From contig JAPDRO010000006.1 of assembly GCA_030247885.1 (NCBI GenBank), positions 1,302,001-1,366,000 of the forward strand: DNA of 64,000 nucleotides, read 5' to 3'. The stretch is from Taxawa tesnikishii (nom. ined.). Its lineage: Eukaryota > Ascomycota > Dothideomycetes > Dothideales. This document shows positions 44,022 through 55,321 of this stretch, one piece after another (positions within the stretch are counted from its first letter, which is position 1; every line of letters starts with the position of its first letter). A program made the translations under genes and the position numbers. The notes beneath the pieces are model-generated. The model searched no databases and was not told the origin of the DNA. It worked only from the letters and a program-made list of their open reading frames with translations.

Positions 44022-46943
44022 CTACCTCTCCTTCAACTCCCTCACCTGCTTGAGTTCCCAAATGGGGCGTTCCACAAGCACGACCTCGAGCGGACTGTGA
44101 CCGTCTTTATCCTCCTCTGCCTCTTCACCTTCACTTTTACCTATCGGAACCATACCAAGAATCGGTCTGTATTTGTACGTCATCCACCACCTTCTACCCT
44201 TCTTCTTCTCTTCCTCACCGGCCGCTTCCGCATCGCCCATTTCCTCATCGTTCGTATCTGCCCTTCTCAAAGGTGCAAAGTCCTGCTCGAACACGTCCGC
44301 ATCGGCATCAGCATCGAGTTCCATCGACTGCCTCTTCGTATCAAGATCCAGCTCCATGACCCTCGTGTCCGTGATCCTCTTCACAGAGCTCGGCACACCC
44401 GTCCTGTGCTCGGGGTTCTTGACCTTGTCGCCCGCGCCCGAGTGGCCCTTGGCGCGTTTCCGCTCTTCCGTCTCACGGGCCCACCGCTCCGTCTCTGTCT
44501 CCCTCTTGCGCTTCTTGCCGGATGTAGTGCCGTCATATTCAACCATCTTGTCGACGGCAGCTGGCATCGGTATGCTGCGCGTGGGATCAAAGTCGCGCGT
44601 CACGTCAAGCATGCCCACCCAGCTGACGCCATAGAGCCAGGCGCGACCGCGAGGATCCCACACAAGCCCCACCGCGCGGTCTTTGACGGCCCGGAAATCG
44701 GTGGGCAGGACGGAGGTCGGATTGCGTCGGCTCCAGTCGGTGAGTTTGCCGGCTAGGACGTCGAACTCGTAGACCTGGTGTTGAGCAGTGACGACGATAC
44801 AACGAGCATCGGTGGCCTGGGTGACGTGCGAGTGAGCGTGTGGGTTGTGGCGGGTGGGGTGAACGCCAGGGTTTCCGGTAACGGCATCCTTGATTGTGGG
44901 TGAAGGACGGAAAGAGAGGATTAGTGGCGGAGAGTCAAGTTTGGGAAGATAGGTGCCCTGGTGCTGACTTCCGTTGCTTGGGGCTGAGGTGTGAGAAGAC
45001 CAGTGCTGGCCGTAAAAGATGATCGTCTCATCTTCGTCGCTGTCGCTGCTGCTGCTTTCGTCGTCAGATGCATCATTCGGCCCCAGGGTGTCAGCTACTA
45101 CTCGATCAGAGGCATCCTGGGAGTTGGCGGCAGTGTCAACGGCCGGGGCTGTAGGGTCGAAACGGCCTTCCAAAACCCAGCTGTCCAAGTACCCGGCAAG
45201 GTCGCCCACCACTAAAACAGCCGAGTCTGAACTGAACGCCATACGAACACTCGTGCGCTCGAGTTTCCTCAAGCCGCTTTGGTACATATGGCGGCGCTCG
45301 GGGCGCTGCAGCTCAGAGATGGAAGGAAGTATCTCGAGTTTATCTGGCGAAGAAAGCGATGGCGCGATGCGTGCTATGTGTATCTCGTTCTCCGGGGAGA
45401 TGATGGACAACCAGTGACTGTCTGGGGAAAGACATATGAGACGCCCGCCGGTCTTTTCGAGTTCTGAAGGGGCCTCGAGCTGACGGATGCGCAGACGGTC
45501 TTCGCTGGTTCCATGCGGAGGTCGAAGCTGGAAGACTTTGGTCGAAGATGTGGTGGATACCGCAAGGACTGCACCGTCTGGCGATATGACGGCGCTGGAG
45601 ATGTGCTCAGTACCCTTGATTGTTATGCGGGCAACGAGTTTCCTGTTCTTTTCGGGGAAGGGCGTTGAGGCGTCCGTGGGTTGCTTGCTAATCCGCCAGA
45701 TGCAGACGTTGCGATCCCACCAACTGACCAGCAAACGCTGGCCTGGGGCGCTGGCGACAGGTGGCATTTGTGGAAGTCCCGGAAGTCGTCGATGGTGCTC
45801 CTTGTTGTGTTCTCGTAGGGGTGTGACGACAGGAGTGGTATCAACCCCTGCACTACAATTAGCTTCGAGAATCGGCGGGGTTTCCTACTCGATCTTACCT
45901 CCAGACACCACGACACTCATTGTCTTGGAGTCGTAGACGGCCATAGACTTGATGTCTCCCTCGTGCATTCGCCTGTAACTTACCCTAGTCCATCGCCGTC
46001 TTTCACCCTCACGCCCGCGTAGTTGGTATGTCGCTATCTTGCCATCCATGCCTCCAGAAAACACTGTCTGGCCGTCTGAGCTCACGACCAAGTCGAGACA
46101 ATCCGAATCGTGTCCGGTCACTCGGTGCGTCAAGCTGTGTGTCTTCCCGTCCCAGAACCGAACTTCTCCGTTTGAGTCGCCAGACACAATTGTTCCATCG
46201 GGCAGGCTCTTGACCCTCCATACCAGCGTATCCCTCGGCGCTCCCGGTACACCGGCGCCCAGACTCATGTTCCTCAACAGGGCACCGTTCCTGGCATCGT
46301 ACACCCTGATCATACTGTCCGCAAACCCAGCCACAACGGTATGCCTGTTTTGCCAAGTGACGCTCATGCATCTCGCCTTCCGACTCGTCGGCCTTGCAAG
46401 GAAGCGCTTGAAGGTAAGGTCGTTATCCTCTGTCGAAAGGATTACCAGAGTGCCGTCGCCGCACCCGGCAACCAGATCTTGCCCTCTCCAGACGTCCCCA
46501 GGGTTGCTTTGGACCACGGCATGCTGGTCGATTGCGCGCCATCTGGGTTGGGCGGCGAAACACCAGACATCACTAAAGTTCCCCGTACTCGTTCTGACCG
46601 GCTGACCGGTACTCAAGTCCCATTCTGTGACGGCGGGCGTACTCCCAATAGAGAACAATCTCAACTGGCCGAGTATGATCTTCCCATCAGGTCCTGTCTC
46701 GTCCGGGTCGGATGCCCATGTTAGTCCGTCGATGCTCCTCTTATCACCTCCTGCGAAGACGACATCCTGCACCCAGCATCCACGGTAAGGGTTCCAAATT
46801 TCTATGTCTCCGTTGGCGCGTCCGATTGCAAGGCGCAAGGCGGGTGCGGGTGTAGGAATGCCCTTGTCGTTGGGTCGCGAAAAGGCTACAGCGTTGATAC
46901 TGGAGGCCGGATAGGGCACGAAGCGACAGCGGTGGACGTCCAT
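44022..46943 (-). CDS. UTP4: U3 snoRNP protein Utp4 (cirhin), WD40 repeat
   Basis: t-UTP/UtpA component of the small-subunit processome, linking rDNA transcription and early pre-rRNA processing. Exon 1 (46943-45899) starts MDVHRCRFVPYPASSINAVA and carries WD40 blades with RLAIGRANGDIEIWNPYRGC, SIDGLTWA and GDSNGEVRFWDGKTHSLTHR. After a 51-nt intron, exon 2 (45847-44022) continues with PGQRLLVSWWDRNVCIWRI, a Ser/Asp acidic loop and the C-terminal TYKYRPILGMVP followed by an acidic stretch and RPIWELKQVRELKER. That order and end match Utp4. The first ATG of the longer frame (46967) is less likely than the MDVHRC start. No frame fault is needed. It is divergent from GSH2. Confidence 0.9.
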
Positions 46944-47300
46944 GTTGCGGATTAGGGGAGAAAGCAAGCTATTGATCTTGAATACGCTATTGCGCCATGC
47001 CTTCGGTTTTGATCGAGGTGCTGCAAAGGACTTTGCGCAAAGTTGCGAACAAGGCGCTGCGAAGAGTACAAGAAATTATAAGGTTAGATCCGCATGCAAG
47101 ATAATTCTATTTGGGTTGGATCTGATCTCGGATCTGCCAGCCGAGCGTAGAACGAGACTGCCAAGGCCAAGACGTGTTGTTGACATGGTCATATCCAATC
47201 GCCTCCTCCCATTCATCTTGTACGTTTCCTTCGAAAGAAGACACGAAAATGTGTTGCAGATATCTAGTGCTGACAGAAATGGCAACTGTAGCCCACGGTC
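46944..47300. promoter_or_regulatory. divergent promoter region, UTP4 / GSH2
   Basis: About 360 nt shared by two divergent housekeeping genes. No clear Yap1-type site (TTAC/GTAA) or TATA box could be assigned with confidence. Confidence 0.4.
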
Positions 47301-49152
47301 ATGACGGCTGCACCAGTCAGGACGTACCCGCCCACTTTTAGCGATGATAAACTCGGCGCTCTTATCACGGAGATCAAAGACTACCAACTCACTCACGGCT
47401 CGTTGATCAAGTTGGTCCGACATGAAGAAGCCCACAGTGTTCTGGCAAGGCCAATAGGTGTATCTGTGTTTCCTACTTTGTTCCCTAAATCGTGCTTCAA
47501 GCAGGCCAATGCACTTCAACCTATCTTCAGTAAACTCTACGCAGCTATTGCTCAGGATACGGAGTGGCTGTTCGAAGTCTTGGAAGAGCTGATTGAGAAG
47601 GATGATCTTGTTGCCACGCTCTGGGATGTTCACGCCGCTGTCCAGAAAGAAGGCGTAGCACAGGATGTCGTGGCCGGAATTTTCAGAAGTGATTATATGC
47701 TTCATGCAGCAACCGATAGGTAAGTGCATGGACTTCAATTCCACAACAATCCCAACGACCCCGCAGAAGTGCCTTCTTTCTCCAAGCCCTTTGTGGACAG
47801 AGAGTGGTGCAAGCGGGCCCGTTGTTTTTCTATGGCTGCCGCCCTGCCCTTCAGCCGTCTGGCTTGCGATAGCAGCATATCTACTACCGTCCTACAATGT
47901 CGGAAACAGCCATCTAGTGTCCAATCCTAGCACCTTTTCGGCGTCTTGAGCTTACTAACTGGCCCATGTACAGCCCATCGTCTCCCCTCCAAACAGCTGC
48001 CATCAAACAAGTCGAGTTCAACGCCTACTCCGTCGCCGGCGGCGTCCACGGCAGCATCGTCAACTCACTCCACCACGATCTCTCTTTGAGCGGACGCTAC
48101 TCCAGCCCCTTGTCTTCCAGCAACCCGCCCATCACGAACTCTTCCATTCCAACTAATCCCACAACCTCTAACCTCGTCTCCTTTCTCGCGTCCACTCACT
48201 CCTACTACAACCCGACAACGGCCCACCCCACCTGCATACTGATATTGGTCCAAGGCAACAATGTCAACATTGCTGACGAGCGACCGCTGGAGTATGGCCT
48301 CCGGTCCTTCTCGCCATCCATTCCGACCTTCCGCATGGAGTTCTCGCAGTCACTTTCCGCCTACACAGACCTTCAGGACGACCGCACGCTGATCTTCCAT
48401 CCACCCTGGGACACGAGCCAAAAGTACGAAGTCGCCATCGCGTACATGCGCGCAGGCTACGACGCTTTCGAGTACGATAACTCCGGCATAGGGAGGGAGG
48501 CGCGGTTACGGATCGAGCGGGCCCGCGCGATCAAGTGCCCCAGCATCGGCGCGCATCTGGCGACACTGAAGATGGTACAGACGGCGCTCTGGGACTCGTC
48601 CGCACTGTCCCGCTTCCTCACTCCCACAGAAGCAGACTTGGTCTCCGCCGTCGCCATGCCCATATACGGCCTCGCCGACCCGGCCGCGCGGAGTCTCGCA
48701 ACCTCGACCACGCTCGCCTCGAACTACGTCCTCAAGCCTTCTCTGGAAGGCGGCGGCCATAACGTCTACCGCTCGCAAATCCCCGATTACCTCTCCAACG
48801 TCCCCGAATCAGAATGGAGTAGATACGTACTGATGGAACTCATCACCCCGCCCGAGGAGATTGAGAACGTGCTCCTGGTGCCGGAAGAAGGAATCTATGA
48901 AGGGAAGGTGGTTAGCGAGTTGGGCATTTTCGGGACGTGTCTGTGGCGCGCGAGCGGGAGAAGAGTGCATGTGGCAAAGGAGTCGAAAGCGGCGTAGACG
49001 AGAAGGTTAGAGAAACGCCACACGCGCGTGGCGTCGAGATGCTGTCGAACGAAGTGGCAGGTTGGTCTTTCAAGACCAAACCCGCCCACGTGGATGAGAT
49101 GAGCGTCGTTAAAGGGTATGGGTGTTTTGACAGCCCGTTGCTGGTTGGTTAG
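47301..49152 (+). CDS. GSH2: glutathione synthetase
   Basis: ATP-grasp enzyme that adds glycine to gamma-glutamylcysteine, the last step of glutathione synthesis, in the cytosol. Exon 1 (47301-47719) has the N-terminal helical half (FKQANALQPIFSKLYAAIAQ). A 254-nt intron with a TACTAAC branch site leads to exon 2 (47974 on), with IKQVEFNAYSVAGGVHGSIV, the substrate/ATP region FHPPWDTSQKYEVAIAYMRA, the glycine-rich loop LKPSLEGGGHNVYRSQIPDY and the end NEVAGWSFKTKPAHVDEMSV VKGYGCFDSPLLVG. One base is missing at GGG 48956-48958; adding G links GIFGTCLWR to that end. The substrate-site block VEFNAYSVAGG differs a little from the usual VEFNTISSSFGG. Confidence 0.9.
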
Positions 49153-49342
49153 CAAGATGGGCCTCGCACACGCTCCATCTACGAAGCGGAAGTGGGTTTT
49201 CATCATGTATACGTCGATAAGGCACAATGTACTGCTTCGCTCGATATCGTATCGGTCCAGCTCTCCTTTGAGCTAGCTTTCACAGAAGTCATGTTTGTCA
49301 CAGTAACGGCAGAGGACGTCACCATCGAAATCTAACTCTGCT

Positions 49343-52036
49343 TCACCTCCTCCTCCGTCTAAACTTCGTTGGATCATCTTCGTCGTCGTCATCTTCCACC
49401 TCAATCGGGGCGGGAGCTCGTCTTGCCGCAGTCTGCCTCTTCTTGGTCGCCGGGGCCTCCGCTGCCGGTTCTGCGGCCGCTGCCCTCTTCCTCCCCTGCG
49501 CTCCACTCGCCCCCAACGTCTGCGTCTGCGTCTGTATTTGGGTAGCGTGTGCCGCAGCCTCGATTCCCTTGTCGCGCGCCGTACCCGCAATCTCCACAGG
49601 ATCGATGTCTTCCGTGCGTTCCTTCTCCGCGTCTTCGATACGCGAGTTTATGATGCGGCGGCGGAAACGCTGTGCGTCGTCTTCGTCATCCTCCCCTTGG
49701 TCTGTGAAGTCTTCGGCTCGGGGCCGGGAATTCCTTGCGTCTTTCCGTGCGGCCGATTGACTCGTCGAAGTGGCAGTTGTTGTTTGTGTCTGCGCCTGTG
49801 TGTGCATCTGCGACTGGGATTGATGCTGCCTCCTCTCCTTCTCCTTTCTCCTGGTCTCGCTGACCGGTTCAAGCCAGTACTCATCCCCGATACCGAATTG
49901 TTTCTTCTTAACCTCTTCCAGACTGACGATAACCCTCTGCCTCGGCAGTCCTACACTATTTCCGTCCGTGCCTGAACGGCGGAACTTTTGAAGTTCTTGC
50001 GTCCATTCCATCGCTCGTCCCAGCGATCGTCGAGCCCACCATCTTCTTTGTTGAGGCATCGCGGTGGGGGTTTCCGTCTCACAATCTCCATTTCCTCGAT
50101 CTGTGCTAGATTGCGGATGTCACTGACGTCCATGCCTTCGAGTGCGGCACGCAGATTCTCTTCGTCTTGACGGCGAGCTTCTTCCTCTGCCTGTCGACGC
50201 TCGGCCACTACTGCGCGCACGTCGATCTCCTTTTCTTTACGCTTTCTTGGTTTCTTGACGGTGGCTACGGATTCATTCTGGTCCTCTTCTCCGCCACCCT
50301 CGTTGTTGAAGGATTTGAAGGCAGACGCTGCAGCATACCCGTTCGCGAGGCGACGTCGCTTCATCGCCGCTGCACCCTTGAGCAAGTTGTCCATAACGTC
50401 ACCCATTGTCTCCTCATTCTCGACAACGGCCTGCGCGGACCGCTTCTGAGCTGTAGAGCGTTGGCTGCGTTGTGTCACGGGCGCCTCGGCTTGGGAGGCA
50501 GCATCAACGTCCATGTTGTCCACAGAAGGCGCTTGACTAGGCTCGTCTTCTGCTGCTTGCGATGGTGAAGGAGAGCGCTCGTACTTTGGCACTTGGCTGG
50601 GATCAAAGTCGTCGAAACCCTTGAAGCGAGACTGGGTAATGTGGCGTCGAGGCTTGCGTCTCACTGACGCCTGAGACGGTTCAGGCCGAGGTGGCGAAGC
50701 TGCGTCTTCCTGAGATGCATCTTGCAGTGCTGGCGCGGACGAGTGCGGTTCGGGTTTTGCGGGTTGCGTTTTCGCTATGCTCGTGAGGCGAGATGCTGGA
50801 TCTGTTAGTATCCGTTGTGCTTGATGGAAGATGCAGTATACGTACCAGGTGCTTCCACAGCTGCGGCCCCGTCCTCATCCTCCATATTCTCATCAGCCGC
50901 ATCGGCCGGCCTTTTCAGTTTCGAAGCATCCACACTCAACACGGCCTCAAGAAACTCGTTTTGTTCCATGCTCCGCTGACCAAGAGATTGATCTACCTTC
51001 TTAAAATTTTCAGGTATCTGGGCCTGAATCTTGTCATTGGGCTTGACGATTATCACGCCTCCTTTAACAGGTTGCTGGTTGAGCTTGAATGATCCTGTAC
51101 TCTTTCTTCCTGCCACTTCTTTGACATAGCTAAGGAACCCTCGCAGATCTGCCTGATCAGGCGCAAACTCTCGCAACAGCGCTTTTCCACCGCCGCCAGA
51201 CACAACCGCCAAACCCAGGCTTTCATACTGGGCAGCATCACAGAAGATGAAAGTATACTTTGCAAACATCTCCGCTCTTTTGGGGTTAGGGAGGTACTCC
51301 TCGCTGTGTTCTGGGCGTGGATTTGGTTCACCGCCCGGGGAGGCTGGTAGTCCAATTCTTTCGGCCAGTTCGCCTCAAAATCCTCCTCCAGCGCACTTGT
51401 GGCGTATTCCTGGTCTCCTAGTCTTGCAGTATATGACCTCCCAGCTGCTTCAAGCGCATCCACGTATGCGTTGGTGACGACGTGTCTGCCATTGACGAGG
51501 GCCTGTAACACGGCAGCTGTGTTGCGCTTCTTTGCTACAACGTGTGTAGTGTGTTGTGGAAGGTACTCTGTTATGCACTTGATGTCCAGGGCCTCGAGAC
51601 GTGCGCGCTGGGCGGACACTGGATCATTCGCTTGCTTTGCAGTCTTGGTAAGAGAGGTAAAGGATAGAGTGACCGGCTCCCACTTGATCCGAAGCAGTTT
51701 GTGGAAGTTCCCCAGCTTGATGACGTGCTCACCCTTGTTGTCCAGCGCTTTTGACGATTTAATGAACCTCGCTCCGTCGAGCACAGTCCCCAATTTCGAG
51801 CTGTCTGTCAAGGTGATCTTGGACCTGGTGTGCAGGTGCGCGCTATCTCCGGGCAAAACAGTGTCAACCTTGATCACCAGATGGGTTCGAGAGATTGTCT
51901 TGTCGCTGATGACACGCACACGATCGTTGCCGCCGTTAGTCCGGCCAAACAGGTGCTCTGTTCCTGGGCGAAGCCATAACCTTAGTTTTCCGGTGTCTTT
52001 GCCGAAAAGGTCCTCATCGCTCTCGAGGAACCACAT
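49343..52036 (-). CDS. NBS1: Nbs1/nibrin subunit of the Mre11-Rad50-Nbs1 complex
   Basis: DNA double-strand-break sensor subunit (fungal ScaA). Residues 1-110 form an FHA domain (LRPGTEHLFGR, SDKTISRTHLVI), followed by tandem BRCT domains (LEALDIKCITEYLPQHTTHV, VVTNAYVDALEAAGRSYTA). A long disordered region leads to the Mre11-binding motif KNFKKF, then a Gln-rich part and an acidic-then-basic end (EVEDDDDEDDPTKFRRRRR) that recalls the Tel1/ATM-binding tail. Exon 1 is 52036-50846 and the intron 50845-50802. Two one-base deficits occur: at CCCGGGG 51334-51340, joining to GGEPNPRPEHSEEYLPNP, and at the four-base A/T run 49986-49989 inside KNFKKF. Both look like homopolymer losses, not decay. It is convergent with GSH2. 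Confidence 0.87.
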
Positions 52037-52588
52037 GGTAGTTGTGCGGGAGTGTAGGCATGGGGAGGTCGAGGTTGCGACAGCGCGCTTGGAGACGAGT
52101 TTGGACGAGCGCTGTCGCTGTCGTTAACCGAGATGCTCCCAAGTCGATGAATCTTGCTGGATGCTGGATGCTGGAGGATGCGACAGATGCCTCCAGCGAT
52201 GACGCGTAGCAATCACGACGTCACGTGCTAATCAATCATGAAGCTCGATGCGGCAGTGATCTTCTGTTGCTCGCTGCATCAAGAAAGAATCGTGTTACGC
52301 TTTTTTAGCGGCTATAATATACCTGTCCCTTTGTGATACATCGACGATACTGACAATGGTGCCACACATATCGTACACTGTTCGTTGTTGCCCGGTTACA
52401 GACAAGACTGACTCCCTCAGGATGCCAGAAGATCTGCGCATGTATACCGAGGATACCCTACAGCTACGCTATTCGGGCGACGAGAGAGGTCATGGCCTGC
52501 GACTATGCTAGGCGGGTGCTCGTCTGCTCACATCCGTCCCCGAAAGACCCTCCTCCACAGCCCATCACTAGCGCATCCTTACACCCTT
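52037..52588. other. intergenic, NBS1 promoter and tannase 3' region
   Basis: Both neighbours are on the minus strand. Short frames only; nothing notable. Confidence 0.5.
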
Positions 52589-54490
52589 TCAGTAACCACC
52601 AGCTCCATACAAACTCTCACACACCCAGTTCGCCGCCTGGTTCACATCTCCATGCCCCCTGTAAACGGCCTGCTTGGGGAACATGCACAAGGGCCGCTGC
52701 CTCAGCACCCTGTCCTGTAACGTGTCGTTGCGCCATTTCGTCGCGATGATCTGGTTCGGTGCGGTTCCGTTCTCAACCCACGACATCAGCGACAGGAGGA
52801 CGTCGTGGCGAGCGTCGCCGAAGCCGGGTACGCTGTGGAGGCTGGTGGAGAGATCGCCGGATTGGCCGGGTCCTGTGCCACGAGAGTCAGTTTGCAACGC
52901 GAAAGCGCTGGAAGGAGGCTTTACCTGCAAAGTACCATGGCGCGTTGACGTTGGCTGGAGTGCCAGAGCAGTGTCTGTCACACGCGGTTAGTCCACAAGC
53001 CCGAACGGTTTCTTCCACCCAAGAGATAAAGCAGTCGCCGACTGAATTAATGAAACGCCGTAGAGGGAGGGTGAACTTACTGCATCCCCGGCACCAGGAA
53101 GAAGCGGTAAAAGCTATCCAGATCCACACCCTCAGGTGCCAGCGTTCTCAACACATGTTTGTAGAAATAAACACTGCTGTGCGTTGGGATCAATGCGTCC
53201 GAATAGCCGTGGTACATCAGCACCTTTCCGCCCTTCTTTTGAAACTCCCCCAGTGCGGCAAAGTCGCCCGCAGTGGCGTTCCCGGGGTCCTGTGCGTCAG
53301 CTTGCTCGATAATGCTGTAATCAAAGTCCTGCCACTGCCAGCTGGGGTCATTGAGAAGGAAGTACTGCACGTATTGTGTTCCGAGCGTGGCGGGGGCGTT
53401 GCCACCCAGTAAGACGGGCCATTGGGCTTCACTGCCGAGTGCAAGGGCAGGGAAGACGAAGGTCTGGTTCACGTCGACGTAATCGTTGTAGATATGGTAG
53501 AGCGTGTCGATCTGCGGGGACGTGAGACAGCCTGAGGCAGTCTGGTTCGTGACGCCCGGCCCACAGAGGAGCGCTTCAGGGTAGAAGTCACAGCGACGCG
53601 GGTCCTGGATAACGCTGTCGACGAGGCCGTCGGAGCCGTCGCACTGCTTCAGCACCTCGGCGGCGATGGCGGGGAAGAGCGATGCCGGGATGTGGTGCGA
53701 GGAGTTGACAGGCAGGTTATACGAGGCGACTTTCACCGTCCACGGCTGGAGGTGGTTGGTCCACCAAGCGGGCGCTCCGGCCACTACGCCGTCAAAGGTC
53801 TCTGGATGCAGCTGCACTTCTTTGAGCCCCTGGCGTCCACCGGTAGAGCAACCGCTGTAGTAGCTGTAGCGCGGCGCTTTGCCGTAGTAGGCAGCCGTAA
53901 TCTCCTTCGACTGGAGGATGGACCCATGCATGGCGCGGTAGCCCCAATCGGCGAGGCTCTCTTTGTTCAGCGCCCAGGTGCCGTCGCGGGAAGTGCTGTT
54001 GTGACCTGTATCCGTGGACATGACTGCGAAGCCGTAGCCAAGACCGGCGCCCTGTATGATGTGTGAGTTCAGTGATCCGGGCAGGATGGGATAATGCATA
54101 CCATGTCGAGCCAGTTGACACCACCAGCGAAACCACCATTGCCTACCGCTCTGGTTGTCGTCAGTACCCCATGTTCGATCTGAACCAGTATTTGGCTTAC
54201 AGGAATCGTCCATTCCAGTCTATTGGTAAAAACAGACCGAAGCTGAACGCCGAGGTTGAGCTCGAAACAACCTTTACCTGCAGGGCGCACGTTGCTCGAA
54301 GTCCCGTCGGTGAAATAGGATACGCTATATCACCGGCAGGGACCTGGAACGTTGAACCCTGAGCGACGGATTGCGCAAAAGTAACGCTTGCATTACTAGG
54401 CAAGATGGCGGAGAATGCGGCAGGCGTGCAATCGAAGGCATTTGCAACAGAGAGGAGGGAGAGACTGTACGACAGTGACTGGAGCTTCAT
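52589..54490 (-). CDS. secreted tannase/feruloyl esterase family enzyme
   Basis: Extracellular serine esterase (PF07519) that cleaves gallate or ferulate esters of plant polymers. The signal peptide is clear (MKLQSLSYSLSLLSVANAFD). The nucleophile motif is YSGCSTGGRQG, the calcium-type loop is CDGSDGLVDSVI, the Asp lies in MYHGYSDALIPTHSS and the His in HCSGTPANVNAPWYF; adjacent Cys residues at Ser and His form the family CS-D-HC pattern. Five exons keep phase: 54490-54201, 54150-54102, 54051-53081, 52974-52925 and 52872-52589. Several N-glycosylation sequons are present (NASV, NSTS, NQTA). No frame fault is needed. It suggests a plant-associated or saprotrophic lifestyle. Confidence 0.9.
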
Positions 54491-55321
54491 AATTGCGGTT
54501 CGCGACAACTGCGCGTTCCCCAAGGACACACTTGCAAGCAATCGATGCAGGACAAGAACCGAGAAGCGGGAAAGCAGGATATTTAAAAAGGACGGAAATG
54601 ACTTGTTCAACTACCGGCTTTTGTCTACTTGCGCTCATAACAACCATGTGCCCCGCAGCATATGCGGCTCGGCCTTGCATCGCATCTGATGCGGATGCGA
54701 AATGAATCAAGGCTAGCGTGCTAGTGCAGAGTATATAACTGTGGAGAGGCGGGAGAGATGCGGGGAGAGTGAGGTGCAAACTTGCGAGACCCATGCCGAG
54801 TGCTTTTGCCGACGGAACAGCCGTATGATGATCCTGGCAAGAGATCCATCAAGCAAAAAGACACTTAACCCTACAGAGAAAGCTTCAATCTCTGTTTTCA
54901 ACAATCCAGTCTTGTTTCAATCTGCCAGGTTGGATATCCCGAGAGCACCACTTCCCGGTATTTAGGTCGATGATATCCGGTCCATGACAGGTCACCAGAA
55001 CTGGTGGAGATGGAACACCCAGCTATCTGTTCTGCATCGTGTAGAGCATGCTTACATGGCATCCTTCATTGCCGTAAACTCGCAGTTGGTGCTCCTGCGG
55101 GCTCGTTATGGTTTCTCCATAGGCTTCCTCGCAGCTGAAGCATGCCAACAGGAGCTCAGCGATCGAGATGGAGTAGTTTTTGGGAAGAACGCTGTACCCA
55201 GCACATCTTCCATGCACTTCCTTCAGGCTGAGGAAGCAACAGCAGGATGCATGCACAAGTTGAGTCAATCGAGCGGCCACTTACTGGACCCAAACGATCA
55301 TCCAGTTCCCAGCGCTCTTGC
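54491..55321. other. intergenic, tannase promoter and PRP4 3' region
   Basis: About 830 nt with short frames only. A promoter for the tannase gene should lie in its left part; no carbon-catabolite or other site was assigned. Confidence 0.5.
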
